From Girardinichthys multiradiatus (Eukaryota; Chordata; Actinopteri; Cyprinodontiformes; Goodeidae), in assembly GCF_021462225.1 (NCBI RefSeq), contig NC_061800.1, positions 434,001 through 498,000 of the forward strand: a stretch of 64,000 nt of DNA. Reading direction: 5' to 3'. The position numbers and the translations under genes are program-made. How positions within the stretch are numbered: the stretch's first letter is position 1; every line of letters starts with the position of its first letter. Below, one piece after another: positions 10,686 through 22,573 of this stretch. The notes beneath the pieces are model-generated. The model was not told the DNA's origin. It did no database searches and was given only the letters and a program-made list of their open reading frames with translations.

Positions 10686-12157
10686 CTCGTACTCGTACTC
10701 GTCATCTTCCACTTATCCGGTACCGGGTCGCAGGGGCAGCAGATTCAGCAGAGACGCCCTCTCCCCGGACACCTCCTCCAGCTCCTCCGGGTGGAGCCCA
10801 AGGCATTCCCAGGCCAGCCGAGAGACATAGTCCCTCCAGCGTGTCCTGGGCCGTCCCCTGGGCCTCCTCCCGGTTGGACGTGCCTGGAACACCTCCAGAG
10901 GAAGGCGTCCAGGATGCATCCGGTATAGATGCCCGAGCCACCTCAACTGGCTCCTCTCGATGTGGAGGAGCAGCGGCTCTACTCCGAGCTCCTCCCGGAT
11001 GGCCGAGCTCCACACCCTATCTATAAGGGAGTGCCCGGCCACCCTACGGAGGAAGCTCATTTCGGCAGCTTGTATCCGGGATCTCGTTCTTTCGGTCATG
11101 ACCCAAAGTTTATGGCAATAGGTGAGGGTAGGGACGTAGACCGACCGGTAAATTGAGAGCTTTGCTTTTCGGCTCAGCTCTCTCTTCACCACAACGGACC
11201 GGCACAGTGCCCCCATTACTGTGGCAGCCGCACCGATCCGTCTGTTGATCTCACACTCCATTTTTCCCCCACTCGTGAACAAGACCCCGAGATACTTAAA
11301 ACTCCTCCACTTGAGGCAGGAACTCCCCTCCAACCTGAAGAGGACAAGCCACCCTTTTCCTGTCGAGTACCATGGCCTCGGACTTAGAGGAGCTGATCTT
11401 CATCCCAGCCGCTTCACACTCGGCTGTGAACTGCCCCAGCGCATGCTGTAGGTCTTGACTAGAGGGGGCCAGCAGGACCACGTCATCTGCAAAAAGAAGA
11501 GACGAAATCCTGTGGTCTCCAAACCAGACCCCCTCCGGCCCTTGGCTGCGTCTAGAAATCCTGTCCATAAAAGTTATGAACAGGACCGGTGACAAAGGGC
11601 AGCCCTGCTGGAGTCCAACATGCACCGGGAACAGGTCCGACTTAGTGCCGGCAATGCGGACCAAACTCCTGCTCCGCTCGTACAGGGAACGGATGGCCCC
11701 TAATAAAGGGTCCCCGATTCCATACTCCTGGAGCAACCCCACAGGGCATCATGAGGGACACAGTTGAATGCTTTCTCCAGGTCCACAAAACATATGTGGA
11801 CCGGTTGGGCAAACTCCCATGAACCCTCGAGCACCCTGTAGAGGGTATAGAGCTGGTCCAGTGTTCCACGGCTGGGACGAAAACCACACTGCTCCTCCTG
11901 AAGCCGAGGTTCGACTATCGGCCGGACTGTCCTCTCCAATACCCTGGCGTAGGCCTTACCAGGGAGGCTGAGGAGTGTGATCCCCCTGTAGTTGGAACAC
12001 ACCCTCCGGTCCCCCTTCATAAGAAGGGGGACCACCACCCCAGTCTGCCAGTCCAGAGGCACTGTCCCCGACCGCCACGCAATGTTGAAGAGGCATGTCA
12101 ACCATGACAGCCCAACAACATCCAGAGACTTGATGTACTCAGGGCGGATCTCATCCC
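10686..12157 (-). mobile_element. Rex3 LINE (RTE clade), 5'-truncated copy 1
   Basis: Minus-strand non-LTR retrotransposon of about 1.47 kb. Its RT region contains the conserved block CGGTGACAAAGGGCAGCCCT (near 11586) and ACCACCCCAGTCTGCCA (near 12034), which I recognise as standard Rex3 sequence. The 3' end at 10686 carries a short TACGAG-type repeat tail. Similarity to the second copy (23074-25016) stops at about 12157, so the 5' part is missing, as usual for LINE insertions. It interrupts the C/T-rich retrotransposon relic. Confidence 0.92.
10713..12101 (-). pseudogene. Rex3 reverse transcriptase (fragment)
   Basis: RT lacking the endonuclease. Reading down the minus strand: GVVVPLLMKGDRRVCSNYRG, the motif-A segment CFVDLEKAFNCVP with its first Asp present, VGLQQGCPLSPVLF, SSLLFADDVVLLAPS (catalytic FADD, about 11500), then the C-terminal half with KYLGVLFTSGGK, LGVEPLLLHIERSQLRWLGH and RRPRGRPRTRWRDYVS. 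The frame shifts near 11720 (between WGCSRSMES and MGLLQEYG) and near 11310. Not functional. Confidence 0.88.
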
Positions 12158-12729
12158 CTATAATAACTCAATCAACATCCTGCTTTTAACCTCTTTGCCT
12201 CATTACTTTACCATAAAAGACTTATTTATCTTAAATTATGACAACCCTTTCGTCCTTGACAATCTTTCCTTGTGTTTTTTATCCTGTTTCGCCATATATT
12301 TATTATACATCTCACCTCCCTCCTATATTTCCCAGTACCATGAAATAAAATATATAATATTTCAACTGTCTGTGATTTTACATAGTTATGATATCGAAAC
12401 TAGTAAACCTTCATATCGCGATTAGGCGTGCATAACGTACCACAGAATATTGGCACCCTCTACTGAAGAAAAAAAAAAAAAAAATCATTTCAACGTTGTT
12501 CCCTTATCAACCAGGCGCTAAGAAACTATTTCCTTTTTTCGATATTCATCATAACTATCTTTTCGCGTGATAATTGTGGAGCACACTTTCTGTCTGCACA
12601 TTGTGTTGGCCTTGCTCTGTTCAGTGGTTTACAGCATCTCCCCGGACTATGCGTGTCAACATGAGCACTAATTGCTCTACTGCCGCAGCAGAATAACAAA
12701 CTCTTATGAAACAATTTATGAACAGTCAA
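12158..12729. other. unassigned, includes a short poly(A) run
   Basis: AT-rich DNA between the Rex3 insertion and the RNase H segment of the Ngaro/DIRS relic. An A-run lies at 12471-12484. The RT domain expected here for a complete Ngaro/DIRS element is not recognisable. Confidence 0.4.
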
Positions 12730-13450
12730 TTTTTAGTAAGGTAATTTACATGGACGTAGCTCCGTCCATAGGTTTTGGGGGTTTTCTCAGGGCAATTCGA
12801 TTCCGATGTAAGGCTTCCTTTCTTCCCCAATCTGAATCCCCAGCTTTCTATGACATCATCTCATCACTATAACCTGCTGCATTTGGGGCATTTCTGGAAG
12901 AAGCGCATTGCCGCTTTTCTGATAATGCAGCAGTGGTCAATCCCGTTAGTCAAAGCCACTCATCCTCTAAGGCAATATGCTTTACCTCCGGTGCATCCTG
13001 GCAAGTCGTAACTCATAACTTCATCATTCCTGCTCGTCACGTTCCAGGTTATTCTATTTAGTTCCTAGGTCTTCTGTTGTCTCTGCCCATCAGCCTACTC
13101 CAGTTACTCCTCTCAAGTCCTAATGTTTGATTGAATCCATCTCTTTATCCTTGCTAATATCAACCAGAATTCTATTATTCATCAGGTTTAGCCTTTCCTA
13201 CTTTCAAATCCTTTTCCTTCACATGCCCCCATTTCTCACGCTAGAACGAGCCCCATGTCCGCATCCTGGTTCCTCAAATGTTTTAGGCAGGCCTTGGTTT
13301 AATGCATCATGCCCCCAGCCAGAATAGGAGCAGCCACTACTGCAGCGACCCAATGTCTCTGCCTCAGCCGCTCTCCAGCAATTGGGTCGTTGGTCTTCTT
13401 CATCCTTCTCTTCCTATGTTTGCCTGGATTTCCACTCTGTTCTATCTGCT
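12730..13450 (+). pseudogene. RNase H and tyrosine recombinase remnants
   Basis: RNase H begins near 12742 (MDVAPSIGFGG) and, after a frame change, continues at 12909 with RFSDNAAVV, HSSSKAI, VVTHNFII and ARHVPG, which match the RNase H of fish DIRS-group elements. A stop follows at 13076. The recombinase C-terminal signature is at 13315-13353 (ARIGAATTAA, containing the second catalytic Arg). After another shift come LQQLGRWSSSS and a Tyr in SSYVC near 13430, where the nucleophilic Tyr is expected. The intervening recombinase N-terminal region is not readable. Several stops and shifts rule out function. Confidence 0.72.
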
Positions 13451-13800
13451 CAATGTTTTCTCAGTTCTCAGATAAGAGCTCCCTTCAATTCCTGGTGGTG
13501 GTTAGCCTTTCTCCATCATTGGCTTAGTTCAATCGTCATGTTTCCGTTTTGCAGGACTCTTCCTTCAGCACCTGCCAGTCATGTCTAATTTTCTCCCTCA
13601 CTCTAGCTCACCTATGTTCTTCGAAAAGTACTTTTCTCCTTGTTTCGCCCTGCTTTTTCTCTGCTTTAATCCTTCCCGCGGCTTTCGCTTTTCTCTTCCT
13701 TTCTTATTTTCATTCTACTTTCCTGATAGATGCCCCCTTTAGTACTCAATTAGGCCTCATCTCGGCCTCTGCCCTTATTTTGGGGGGAAGACATCTCTAA
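12730..13800 (+). mobile_element. Ngaro/DIRS-type tyrosine-recombinase retrotransposon relic
   Basis: Carries, in order on the plus strand, an RNase H-like segment and a tyrosine-recombinase segment. That combination is characteristic of DIRS/Ngaro retrotransposons, which integrate with a recombinase rather than a DDE integrase. The remainder is C/T-rich and degenerate. It may extend left to about 8540 with a SINE and Rex3 inserted. No terminal split repeats could be identified. Confidence 0.7.
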
Positions 13801-14639
13801 ATCTAAACCTTACAAATGTTAATCTTAGCTCATGTCATTATCAGCATTCATGTCTTCCTCCCAGGTCCGATCGCCAAAGAAATATCCATGTAATTTCACA
13901 TCATTAAAACATTTCTAATTGCCATCTCTTTTCTTTTTGAGTCTTTTCAGATTGAAATGATATTATGACATATCATAAGTTTTATAACAGTGTTGCTGTA
14001 TGATATATGGCTGACCAGAATCATCTTCCTTCTTGAAAAAGCAATATTTGAAGCATTAGTATTTTCTCTCTTAATGATTCTGACCAGCTCCTTTCATGTG
14101 GCAGACTTGAGTACTTTCAGATCAGTTCACTCAAACAGAAAGTGTGTTGCACACAAATGCATCTTTAGCCACATGTTACATTACTAATTTGTATCATCAC
14201 ATTAAAACTTGGTGTAACTCAAATTACTTTGAGGTTTTGTTTATGATAACAGTTAAAAGTTGGATATTGTAATGATTTTAGTTACTAATTAAATTCAGTT
14301 GAACAAATCCATCTATTTTGTTGTTGTTGTGAGCCCTCCTGGGAATGAAGGATATGAACCACCTGATCACTAGTTATTGTTAATGTTGATAAAGAGTTAA
14401 TGTCACTTGATTGAAATACCCTGAAAAATAATATACCCTCTTCAGGCTGTAGAGAGGTCCATACAAAACATTCTTCATAAGGACACCTTTGAAAAACGAG
14501 TCATTAGAAACACAGTAATTGATTTGAATATTATTACCTAACTATGGATGAGCCTGATTGTGCTATACCTGTTTTAAAAAGCTACCACTTTAAAAAAACA
14601 CAAAAAAATATTCATCCCACTAGTTATCAGTCACCTGAC
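13801..14639. other. no gene recognised
   Basis: AT-rich spacer between the retrotransposon relic and the modular repeat. No coding or repeat signature seen. Confidence 0.45.
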
Positions 14640-15376
14640 ATAGTTTCAAGTTGATTGAGTGTAGACAGCCAGATAGCGACCTTTCCCAGTAAAAAAAGTG
14701 ACTTCCTGTTCTCAGGGGGCGTGGCTTTGATGATGTCAGCATATGACCCTATAGGATCGTTGGGAACCCGAAGGTCCTCCTTCATGCCAACTTGGTGTGA
14801 TTTGGCATTTCTTTGGGAAAGTTATTGCATTTTTTCACTTTGAGCGCGAACGGCATTTTCATGCCCCGGACACGCCCCCTAAACATGGCTGAAAACTTTT
14901 GATAACTTTTAATCCCCCATGCCTTAACTGCATATAGACCAAATGTGAAGCTGATAGATCAAAATCCCTAGGAGGAGTTTGTTAAAGTTCGAGGTGATTA
15001 AAAGTGAAAAACGGTCAAAAATTGGCCTTTGACCCAAAATGGCTGACTTCCTGTGCATTTTTGGGCATACCCCCAAGATACTTTTTTTTGTTTGTGGAGA
15101 TCTAGCAGTGTGCCAAATTTCAGATCTCTACGACTTACGGTTCAGTCTATCTCACGTTTGGGGGCGTGGCTAAAAGGTTTGACCGTGCCCACCGATGACG
15201 ACATTGAGGAACAAGAATTTCACGCGGCGGACAATTTTGGGTAAAATCTTACGCGTTTTGGTGCATTGCAAAGTCCCCAAATTGTCCCGCAAAGACGCAA
15301 CGGAAAAAAGAATAAGAAATCCTACGATTACAATAGGCCCTTGCAGCCTTACTGCTCGGGCCTAATAATTATAACA
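14640..15376 (+). repeat. modular non-coding repeat, copy A (partial)
   Basis: Interspersed repeat without coding capacity, marked by recurring GGGGGCGTGGC blocks, AGGAAGTCxxCCATTTTGG-type blocks and a 3' end CCTACGATTACAATAGGCCC ... GCTCGGGCCTAATAAT. It lines up with the second half of copy B (15990-16708). The first half is absent. Copy B follows head-to-tail after a few bases. Confidence 0.78.
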
Positions 15377-15381
15377 GCAAA

Positions 15382-16708
15382 TTAAAGCTGCAATCAGCCT
15401 TGAAGGCCCTCGCACCTCAGCGCAACTTGGGCTGTGCAGCGACCGCGGGAGCCTGGCATCGCCTCCTACACGCCACACAAAATGACACCGCTTCACTTCA
15501 ACATGTCGCCAGTAGGTGGCACTGTGAGCAACATGTCATATGATCTTCGGTCATGCAGAGTTTCGGTCTGGAAAAAGCATTCAAAATTTGGAGTAAATCG
15601 GACCTTCCAGATGGAAGCTGCAGTCACTTGTTTGTTTGTGGGCGGGGCTAAAACGACATCATCAATTGACTGTGTCAACATGTCCATCATTAAGTCATGA
15701 TCATGTATACTACATTTCAAGTGGATCCGATGATGTATGAGGGAGATATAGCCCTTGAAGTGTCCTAGGGGGCGCTGTTGATCCAAATGTCAATGTAATC
15801 CAATAGAGCTTTTTAGGGGCTGACAAAGATCAACCATATTTATTTTGGAGTGAATCGGACCATGCATGCGTAATTTAGAGCCAAACGTATGGCCATGGCG
15901 TAACATCAGAACATCAGAATTCGCCACGCCATCATAGCCACACTCTACAGCTAAAGCAGTCAGTACTGGTGACTGTCTAAGACCATCATGTTGTCATTGA
16001 TTAGGTGAAGAAAATCAAACATTGACTCTCTAAAGGAAAGCGTGACACTTTCTGTTTTCCCAAACAGGAAGTGATGTCAGCATATGACCCCATAGGATCG
16101 TCGGGAACCTGAATGTTCTCCTTCATGCCAACTTTGGTGTGGTTTGGCATTTTTTTGGGAAAGTTATTGCATATTTTTAGTTTGGGTGCAAATGCCAAGT
16201 TCGTGCCCCGGCCACGCCCCTTAAACATGGCCGAAAACTCAGGATTTTGATCACTTTTATGCCTTAACTGCATATTGAGCAAATATGAAGCAAATATGAA
16301 GCCGATAGCTCAAAATCCCTAGGAGGAGTTTGTTAAAGTTCGAGGTGAATAAAAGTGAAAAACGGCCGAAAATTGGCCTTGTACCCACAATGGCCGACTT
16401 CCTGTGCGATTTAGGGCATACCCTCAGTAGACTTTTTTTCTTGCTTTGAAGAGCTCTATCAGTGTGCCAAATTTCAGATCTCTACAACTTACGGTTTGGC
16501 CTATCTCACGTTTGGGGGCGTGGCTAAGTGGTTTGGCCATGGGTTAGGGTTAATTTCACGCGGGGGACAATTTTGAGTAAAAGCGTGTGCATCTAGGGGC
16601 TTGACAAAGTCCCCATATTGCCCTGCCAAAAGTCCCCGGAATAATAATAAGAAGAGATCCTACAATTACAATAGTCCCTTGCATGCAGGCTTCCTGCTCG
16701 GGCCTAAC
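15382..16708 (+). repeat. modular non-coding repeat, copy B
   Basis: Starts TTAAAGCTGCAATCAGCC and ends GCTCGGGCCTAAC. Both ends are recognisable in copy C (57551-61524, opposite strand). Internal blocks such as GCATATGACCC, TAGGATCGT and CTCCTTCATGCCAACTT recur in copy A at 14735-14790 and here at 16079-16135. It contains no open frame that looks real. Probably a non-autonomous mobile element, superfamily unknown. Confidence 0.78.
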
Positions 16709-17231
16709 AATCAGCACATGAAAAACACCCCATTTAAAAAGCTTTTATTCAGTAGTTTTGCTTAAGTGTATTTCATGTATAACAACCATGTAATAATATT
16801 ATTTAAGAGCAGCCTGAATAATCATTGTTTTTCAGCTTTTGATAGAAGTAAAAAGGTCATGTTATATATTTCTAACTTGATCTAATGATTCTATATGTTA
16901 AAGCGTGCTATTATTAATCAAGGTTATACCATTAAATTCTCATCTCGGCCCATCCCTATAAGCAACACCTAAGTCTGATGGGTCTACATTAGCTCACAGT
17001 GCTTGCACAGATTTGTCTTGTTTTAGGCAGTGGTTGACATATGGTAGTGTGAGTTCTCAGTGTCATAACCTAAAACTTCAACCTTATTACAAGAAACACC
17101 GAATGATGTGTCATTGCTAAGCTTGTGTATGTACTTATGACAGAACTTAAAGATTATAAATTTAACCCCAGTTCTCTGATTAGCGTGAGCGACTGTTTAA
17201 ATAAGGGAAAACACCTCATACCTGATCTTGT
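16709..17231. other. no gene recognised
   Basis: AT-rich DNA, no identifiable feature. Confidence 0.4.
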
Positions 17232-17354
17232 GAGAAGCTTAAATATCATAAAACCACCCCTGAATGGCTGGCACCTGTGGCGTTTATGTCAGGAGGGGGC
17301 CAGATCCTCACCCTATAAATAGGGCTGACATAGCATCAGTCGCTATTCAAAAAC
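17232..17354 (+). repeat. left inverted terminal repeat of the DIRS1-like relic
   Basis: Contains TATAAATAGGGCTGACATAG and CGCTATTCAAAAAC. Each is recognisable in reverse complement at the right end (TATAAATAGAGGTGACATGG, CATTCAAAAAC). Confidence 0.75.
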
Positions 17355-17514
17355 AAGCTCCCCTCTTCCTCGCTTCCACACGAAGGAGGGTGGTCTGGTA
17401 AGAACCTTATGCTAATCAAAGAACCGTCGTTATATTCATAACATTAAGCTCTTTTTCATTACACTTACAGAGTGTCCATCTGTATTTTAATTTAGCTACT
17501 CAGGGGTCAAGCCC

Positions 17515-18300
17515 ACAGAGCCAGCCTCTGTAGATAAGGTTGAAACGTCTCCTTGTGAACCTGGGGCAGCAGGTCCCTGGGAAGTGGTAATTGTAACGGT
17601 GGGAATTGTCTGTTCTCACCAAAACATTTCCTTCTTTGAGCTAAGGGAGAACATGTTTTAAAGCTAGATAAACAGCCATCAGCTCCAGAGAATTTATGTG
17701 AGAGAAAATTGGAGGACCCCAATTTTTACATTCATGGAACTTCCATCGAGAGTAGCATCCCAGTCTACCAGAGAGGCATTGATGGTGACCACTTTCAGGC
17801 AGAGATGGTGCCCATAGTGATCCCCTGAATCAGGAAGCCTGGGCTCTTACACTGACAAAGATCTAGCAAGCAGACTGTAGAGATTTGTACTCTGTGGTGG
17901 ACATCGTGACATGGGTCCAGGTTCTGAAATGACACCCATGACTGAACTATCTTCCTATAGAGGCAACAGAATGGTATTACCACCCCAGAGGAAGCCATCA
18001 GGACTATCAGCCTTTGCAATTATTTCAGGGTAACCAAGTTCCCCGTGTAAAACAGAGCTAGACTTGACTGCATGGCCTCCACTTTCTCTTGGAAAAAAAA
18101 ATGTCCAGGATCAGCCCATTAAAATGATGCATAGAACACTCTTTTCCCCATTTATCTGAAAATCTAGGTGCTCTAGGTGCACTACCACCTGGACACACAA
18201 CCACTTGGTGTGATGACCCACCTCCTAAAAGGTTGGAGAAGCTGAAAGTTAGTTGTCTATGTAGGTGGCCCTTTCCCTCAATGGAGCCACTGTGCATTTT
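17515..18300 (-). pseudogene. DIRS RT/RNase H remnant
   Basis: Minus-strand frames carry the region C-terminal to the RT active site in DIRS elements: SLALFYTGNLVTLK, LQRLIVLMASSGVVIPF, PGFLIQGITMG, then KFSGADGCLSSFKTCSPL in the RNase H part. Family members have FQRLLGLMAS and similar text at these places. Stops interrupt after LVTLK and after the SPSMPLW segment. The upstream minus-strand segment (19509 down to about 18490) is presumably the gag-side ORF and is too damaged to read. Not functional. Confidence 0.65.
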
Positions 18301-19485
18301 ATAACCTGAAGTGTTTAACCAAATACTCGTATGCTATCCCCTGGAATTTGAAACGCAAGCATTTCTGATGTAGGGGATAATTCGGTATATGAAAATAAGT
18401 ATCTTTCAGGTTGACTGAAATGAACCAGTAACCTGCTCATACCAATCTCAGCAGAGAGTTTTGAGTCAGCATTCAAAATTTGTATTTCTTCAGATAACGG
18501 TTTGGGGGACGGAGATCCAGAATGGGTTTCTGTGGTGAGTTTTTGTGTCTGAACATCCTCCCGTGCAACTATCTCTGCGATGGAGGGGCGACATTAGGCA
18601 CCTTGGGATGGGGTGAACAGGAGTCAATGGATATGCTTGACGTGGACCTGAAACAGTGGCATGATGCACTTTTCTCAGAAGACAGAGTTTTAGCACCCCA
18701 CCAATCGTATTTTTCTCCGAACATCTCTTCTGCATAGTGACCTTGGGGAATGACTGGGTTGTCGAGGAGCTCCTTCTACTTGGTCGTCACGTTGGTGAGC
18801 CCAAGACAATGTGTCCACTCCAAAATAGAAGAAGAGGGGACGGACATGGCCGTCGCCTTACAGCACTTCTCAGAGAGGTTACACCATGAGCAGTCTGTCT
18901 TGAAAGTTTGGATGACCGTGATAGCTTTGGATGATGTTGGATCAAAACCACTGGCTCCACCGGTGGCATCTGGCGTAAGCCTTGAACCTCCATTCTCTCA
19001 AAATCCAGCAGAGAACTCGGTGTAAGGCTTGTCTCTCCACATCACAGCAATTTTATTCAGGAGATTCATAAGAAGAGGCAGCAAATGCTTTCTAGTCTTC
19101 ATAGCTTTTGGCAGTATTTTCCCGTCAAATGGAGATTTTGTTAACGTCCGTCTGAACAGCCAGCTAAAGAATACTCAGCCTTGCGACCACACATTAAGAG
19201 TAGTACACATGTCCTGCATATCCAGATTCAGGAGACACAGTGCAGTGAGCTTGCTATATTCTTCCGCTGCAGAAAGGCTTAGCAGCCTCAGGGCAGTCAA
19301 CAAGGACAGTGGGTTTACTGTCCGACGTCATGAGCTCCAAGTCCTCCGACTCTACCCCGTCTTTGTTCACATCTCCTTCCAGAATCGACTAAGAAATGGG
19401 GAGGCCCTGCTAGCTCGTGCTGTAACATACGCGGACAACTGTATAGCTGGGAACAAACACCCTGTGAGAGTGAAGCGAAAAGAGG

Positions 19486-19597
19486 TTTTTGAATGATGAC
19501 TGACGCCATGTCACCTCTATTTATAAGGTGCGGGTCTAGGCCCCTTCTGACATAGATGTGACTGGAGCCAGCCATGGTGTGATGAGATTTAAACTTC
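19486..19597 (-). repeat. right inverted terminal repeat of the DIRS1-like relic
   Basis: Reverse complement resembles 17232-17354 with scattered substitutions, from the GAAG(C/T)TTAAAT block to the ATTCAAAAAC block. The first minus-strand ATG of the element (19507-19509) lies inside it. Confidence 0.72.
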
Positions 19598-19654
19598 TGA
19601 TTACATCACGTAGGAGGCCATAGTTAGATCATAATTCTATGAAAGAGAACTGCA

Positions 19655-20110
19655 CCAGTCCCATTCAGTTAATTCAATTCAATTTGATTCGATTCAATTT
19701 TATTTATACATTGCCAATTCACAACACATGTTGTCTCAAGGCACTTTACCAAATCCATTCAATCGAATCATACAGATTTCAAGTCAGGTACATACATTCT
19801 AATTAACCCTAACTATCAAACAGTGCAGTCAGATTCAGTTATTTATTCAAATTGGTCAAAACGTTTTTCTATCTAAGGAAAACCAGCAGATTGCATTGAG
19901 TCAGTGACTTGCAGCATTCACTCCTCCTGGATGAGCATGTAGAGGTAGTGGACAGTCACTGGCGTTGACTTTGCAGCAATCCATCATACTGAGCATAAAT
20001 GTAGTGACAGTGGAGAAGAAAAACTCCCTTTTATCAGGAAGAAGCCTCCAGCAGAACCAGAACCAGGCTCAGTGTGAGCGGCCATCTGCCACGACCGACA
20101 GGGGGTTTGA
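19655..20110 (-). repeat. L2-type LINE 3' UTR fragment
   Basis: Reverse complement shows a GAATT-type tail, TGTTGTGAATTGGCAATGTA, CTGACTGCACTGTTTGATAG, CTGCTGGTTTTCCTTAGA and the AAAGGGAGTTTTTCTTCTCC block. It is the same 3' UTR as at 32230-33020 and 47938-48293. No coding part remains. Confidence 0.78.
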
Positions 20111-22504
20111 GAGAAAAGTTAGACAGTAAACAGGGCTGATGTCATTAGGGGTTAGCTGCTGTTTAGTTATAGCTAAACTTGCTGTTAACAAAAAGGATCA
20201 CCCATCAGGATGTAATGTTCCATTAGTTTTCAAAAGCGGGACATAAAGAGAAAGTGCTAAATAATTCTGGTATAAATTCTGAAACTGCCCAGACCTGTTA
20301 GAGGGGTGATGCCAGTGCCTCTTTACAGAATTGTTTTTATGTACAGAATGAGGTCAGTATTGATACAGTTCAAAGGTGTCACTATTGTACTGCACTGTGG
20401 CTTTGAAAGGTCGAAGCACTCCTTACTGCACTGGGCCACATACACACACATCTCAGCTTGTGTGTTCCTGTTCTGTATACAGCAATGTGGTGTTTTTGAA
20501 AAGAAGCTGCTGGTTATCTCAGTGAACCCTGCATCAATAGAACATTTGGACAACGTTTTTTCAGATTTCCCACCTGAGTTGATGAGGTTAGGATGTCAAC
20601 AGTTTGAGGTGCCTTTTTTTGTTTGTGTGTTTGTGCTTGCATTCGTTTTTTCAAGGCAGACACCTTGTGGCAGCCAACGTGGCTTCCAGTGGTCTGAGTC
20701 AAGCAGCAGCTATTGATTTGTGTTTATTAGGTTTCTGTATACCTGTTAAAACCACTGTGGTTTTTAGGATGAACAGCTCTGTCAGATCTCCCCTGTGAAA
20801 TTAAGGTTTCCGTCCACCAAGCTCATATTTTCAGTTTTTCTTCTTGGATTTCATTCCTGCATGCTGTACAATACCTGGATCAGAACAACTGAGCAGCATG
20901 GAGTCTTGTGAGTTTTGTCATCTCACTTAATAAACTGAAAATAATTGTCTGGTTTAGACATAATTTGGTACACATGCAGATCAGCAATGGATATGTAAAT
21001 ACTTTCCTTTGCATGGTAGCTACAGAAATTAGGGGTTGTGTTACACGCAGTTTCTGACAGTTAGTAAAAACTGTAAGGAAAGGTCAGTGAACAAAGATAA
21101 TGCTATTTGCATTTAAAAACATTACCAGGACAGTTTCATAGGGTTCACTTTGTGGCCTAGCATGAGGTTAGGTGGTTGCTTTACAACATGGTTTCAGTAG
21201 CAGGTCATGTCACCTTGGTTGAGGCTCTTCTTCTCCTATGTCCACCTGGATAACCGTTCTCATGGAAGTCTCAATCAAATGGTGCCCTAATGTTAAAAAG
21301 CACTGCAAATGCTCTTTGCCTGTCTTCAAAAAGTTAATAAAGTTTTTTTGTTAATCCATTTAAACTATTTTATATCTGATCAAATGTTGTCTAGAGTCCT
21401 AAAAAATTGGAAATCTGGACAGCAGATTCCTAATTTGTTGTCTGTAAAGAGATTCATTTGCAGGTAGGACTGACCAGCAACCAGCCAACAGCAACATTTG
21501 TATAAAAACAAATCAAATAGTCCTTTAGTCCTTTATAGTCAAATAGTCCTTTACAACGTCAATAAGAAATCTTAAATTAGATACTTACTTCATTGTCAGT
21601 CAGGCTTTTTTTTTTTTACCGTACTTACATTGTGCGCAAGACAGTAGAAGGCCAAGTCTTTAAATGGACATGTCAGTAAGCTGTTTTTCTTCATCAGTGC
21701 TCATGCGCCCAAATAATTGACATACCTCATGCTTATATTCATGTGGACTAAATTAGAGCCGTAAGAAACCATTAATTTATGGATGTGGCATTTGTCATTA
21801 TGTTTTTCAGGCAATGCTTCACTTTTTTGTTTTCTTCTTGGTCTTGGAACTCTAAGAGTTGATTGATTCTGAGTGCTGGATTTGCTCAACAGTAAAATTA
21901 GACCTAAAGAGTAACGTTTGATTAATGATTGTGAATACTGTGTGATGTGGTAATTATCAGAGTTGTAAAAAAGCAAGAAGGTATGACTTCAATGTTCTGC
22001 TGCTTGTCTTTTCTTTCAGCCTGACTGATTGCTCTGTAATATTAAAGTGAATTTCATCTTCCCGTGAACTTATGGCAGATGACAAACTGCAGCTTTTATC
22101 TAAACCTGACAAGCATCCTCTCAGGTTGTCAGATGCAAAGATAAAGTTCAACTTGTGTTTGTTTTGAATACTGCAGTGATGATAGAATGTGCCAGTGGGT
22201 CTTTTTTAGGGTCCTGTTGATTAGCTCAGAGTGACTGTGGTTAGATTTAGATCTGAAGTGTTTTACTGATTGGTTTCTACTGTTAAAATCTAAAGAGAGG
22301 CCTTTTTATTTCCTAATCACAAAGCACACCATGAACCAAAACACTGTAAGGAGCCAGATTGAAAAGGAGCTGAAGCACAGTTATCGGACGATGAGACAAG
22401 AACATTAGGACTGTGGAAAAATGAGGAGAATAACAAACAAACAGCTGGGACTCATTTTCAATTAACGACAAGACAAAAAGATCCAGAAAAGAGGGAAAAC
22501 AGAC
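20111..22504. other. no feature recognised, probably CNTNAP intron
   Basis: About 2.4 kb without an identifiable gene or repeat. The CNTNAP exon at 22505 ends with a donor site directed into this interval, so it should be intron. A 136-codon plus-strand frame at 20306 has no recognisable features. I looked for the expected transmembrane exon here and did not find it. Confidence 0.5.
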
Positions 22505-22573
22505 CTGCTATTACAGCCAAATCCTTCTGGGCGTTGCTGTCGCGCTGCTCCTTATCTGCATTTGCAGCTTGAT
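22505..22573 (-). CDS. CNTNAP exon: juxtamembrane linker
   Basis: 69 bp exon. Acceptor TTCTTCAG precedes base 22573 and donor GTCTGT follows base 22505, read on the minus strand. Entering in phase 1 (its first two bases complete a GAT codon with the G ending the previous exon) it reads QAANADKEQRDS, then NAQKDLAVIA, and leaves in phase 1. In CNTNAP proteins the laminin-G domain is followed by a polar, variable linker ending in DSAVIGG just before the membrane span; DLAVIA fits that place. The exon alone would be weak evidence. The matching phase, length and position are what support it. The next exon should encode the transmembrane helix. Confidence 0.78.

Larger units (their letters stand above)
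17232..19597 (-). mobile_element. DIRS1-like retrotransposon relic with inverted terminal repeats
   Basis: Bounded by inverted repeats of about 115-120 bp (17232-17354 and 19486-19597), as in DIRS1 elements, which have inverted rather than direct LTRs. Between them, on the minus strand, lie remnants of the DIRS polymerase. At about 2.4 kb it is roughly half the length of a complete element; the recombinase and much of the RT are missing or unreadable. It is a different lineage and orientation from the relic ending at 13800. Confidence 0.75.

Noticed and set aside
20306..20716. 136-codon plus-strand frame as a host gene
   Set aside because: No domain, no splice-site context and a low-complexity, Phe/Cys-rich content; it overlaps intron of a minus-strand gene.
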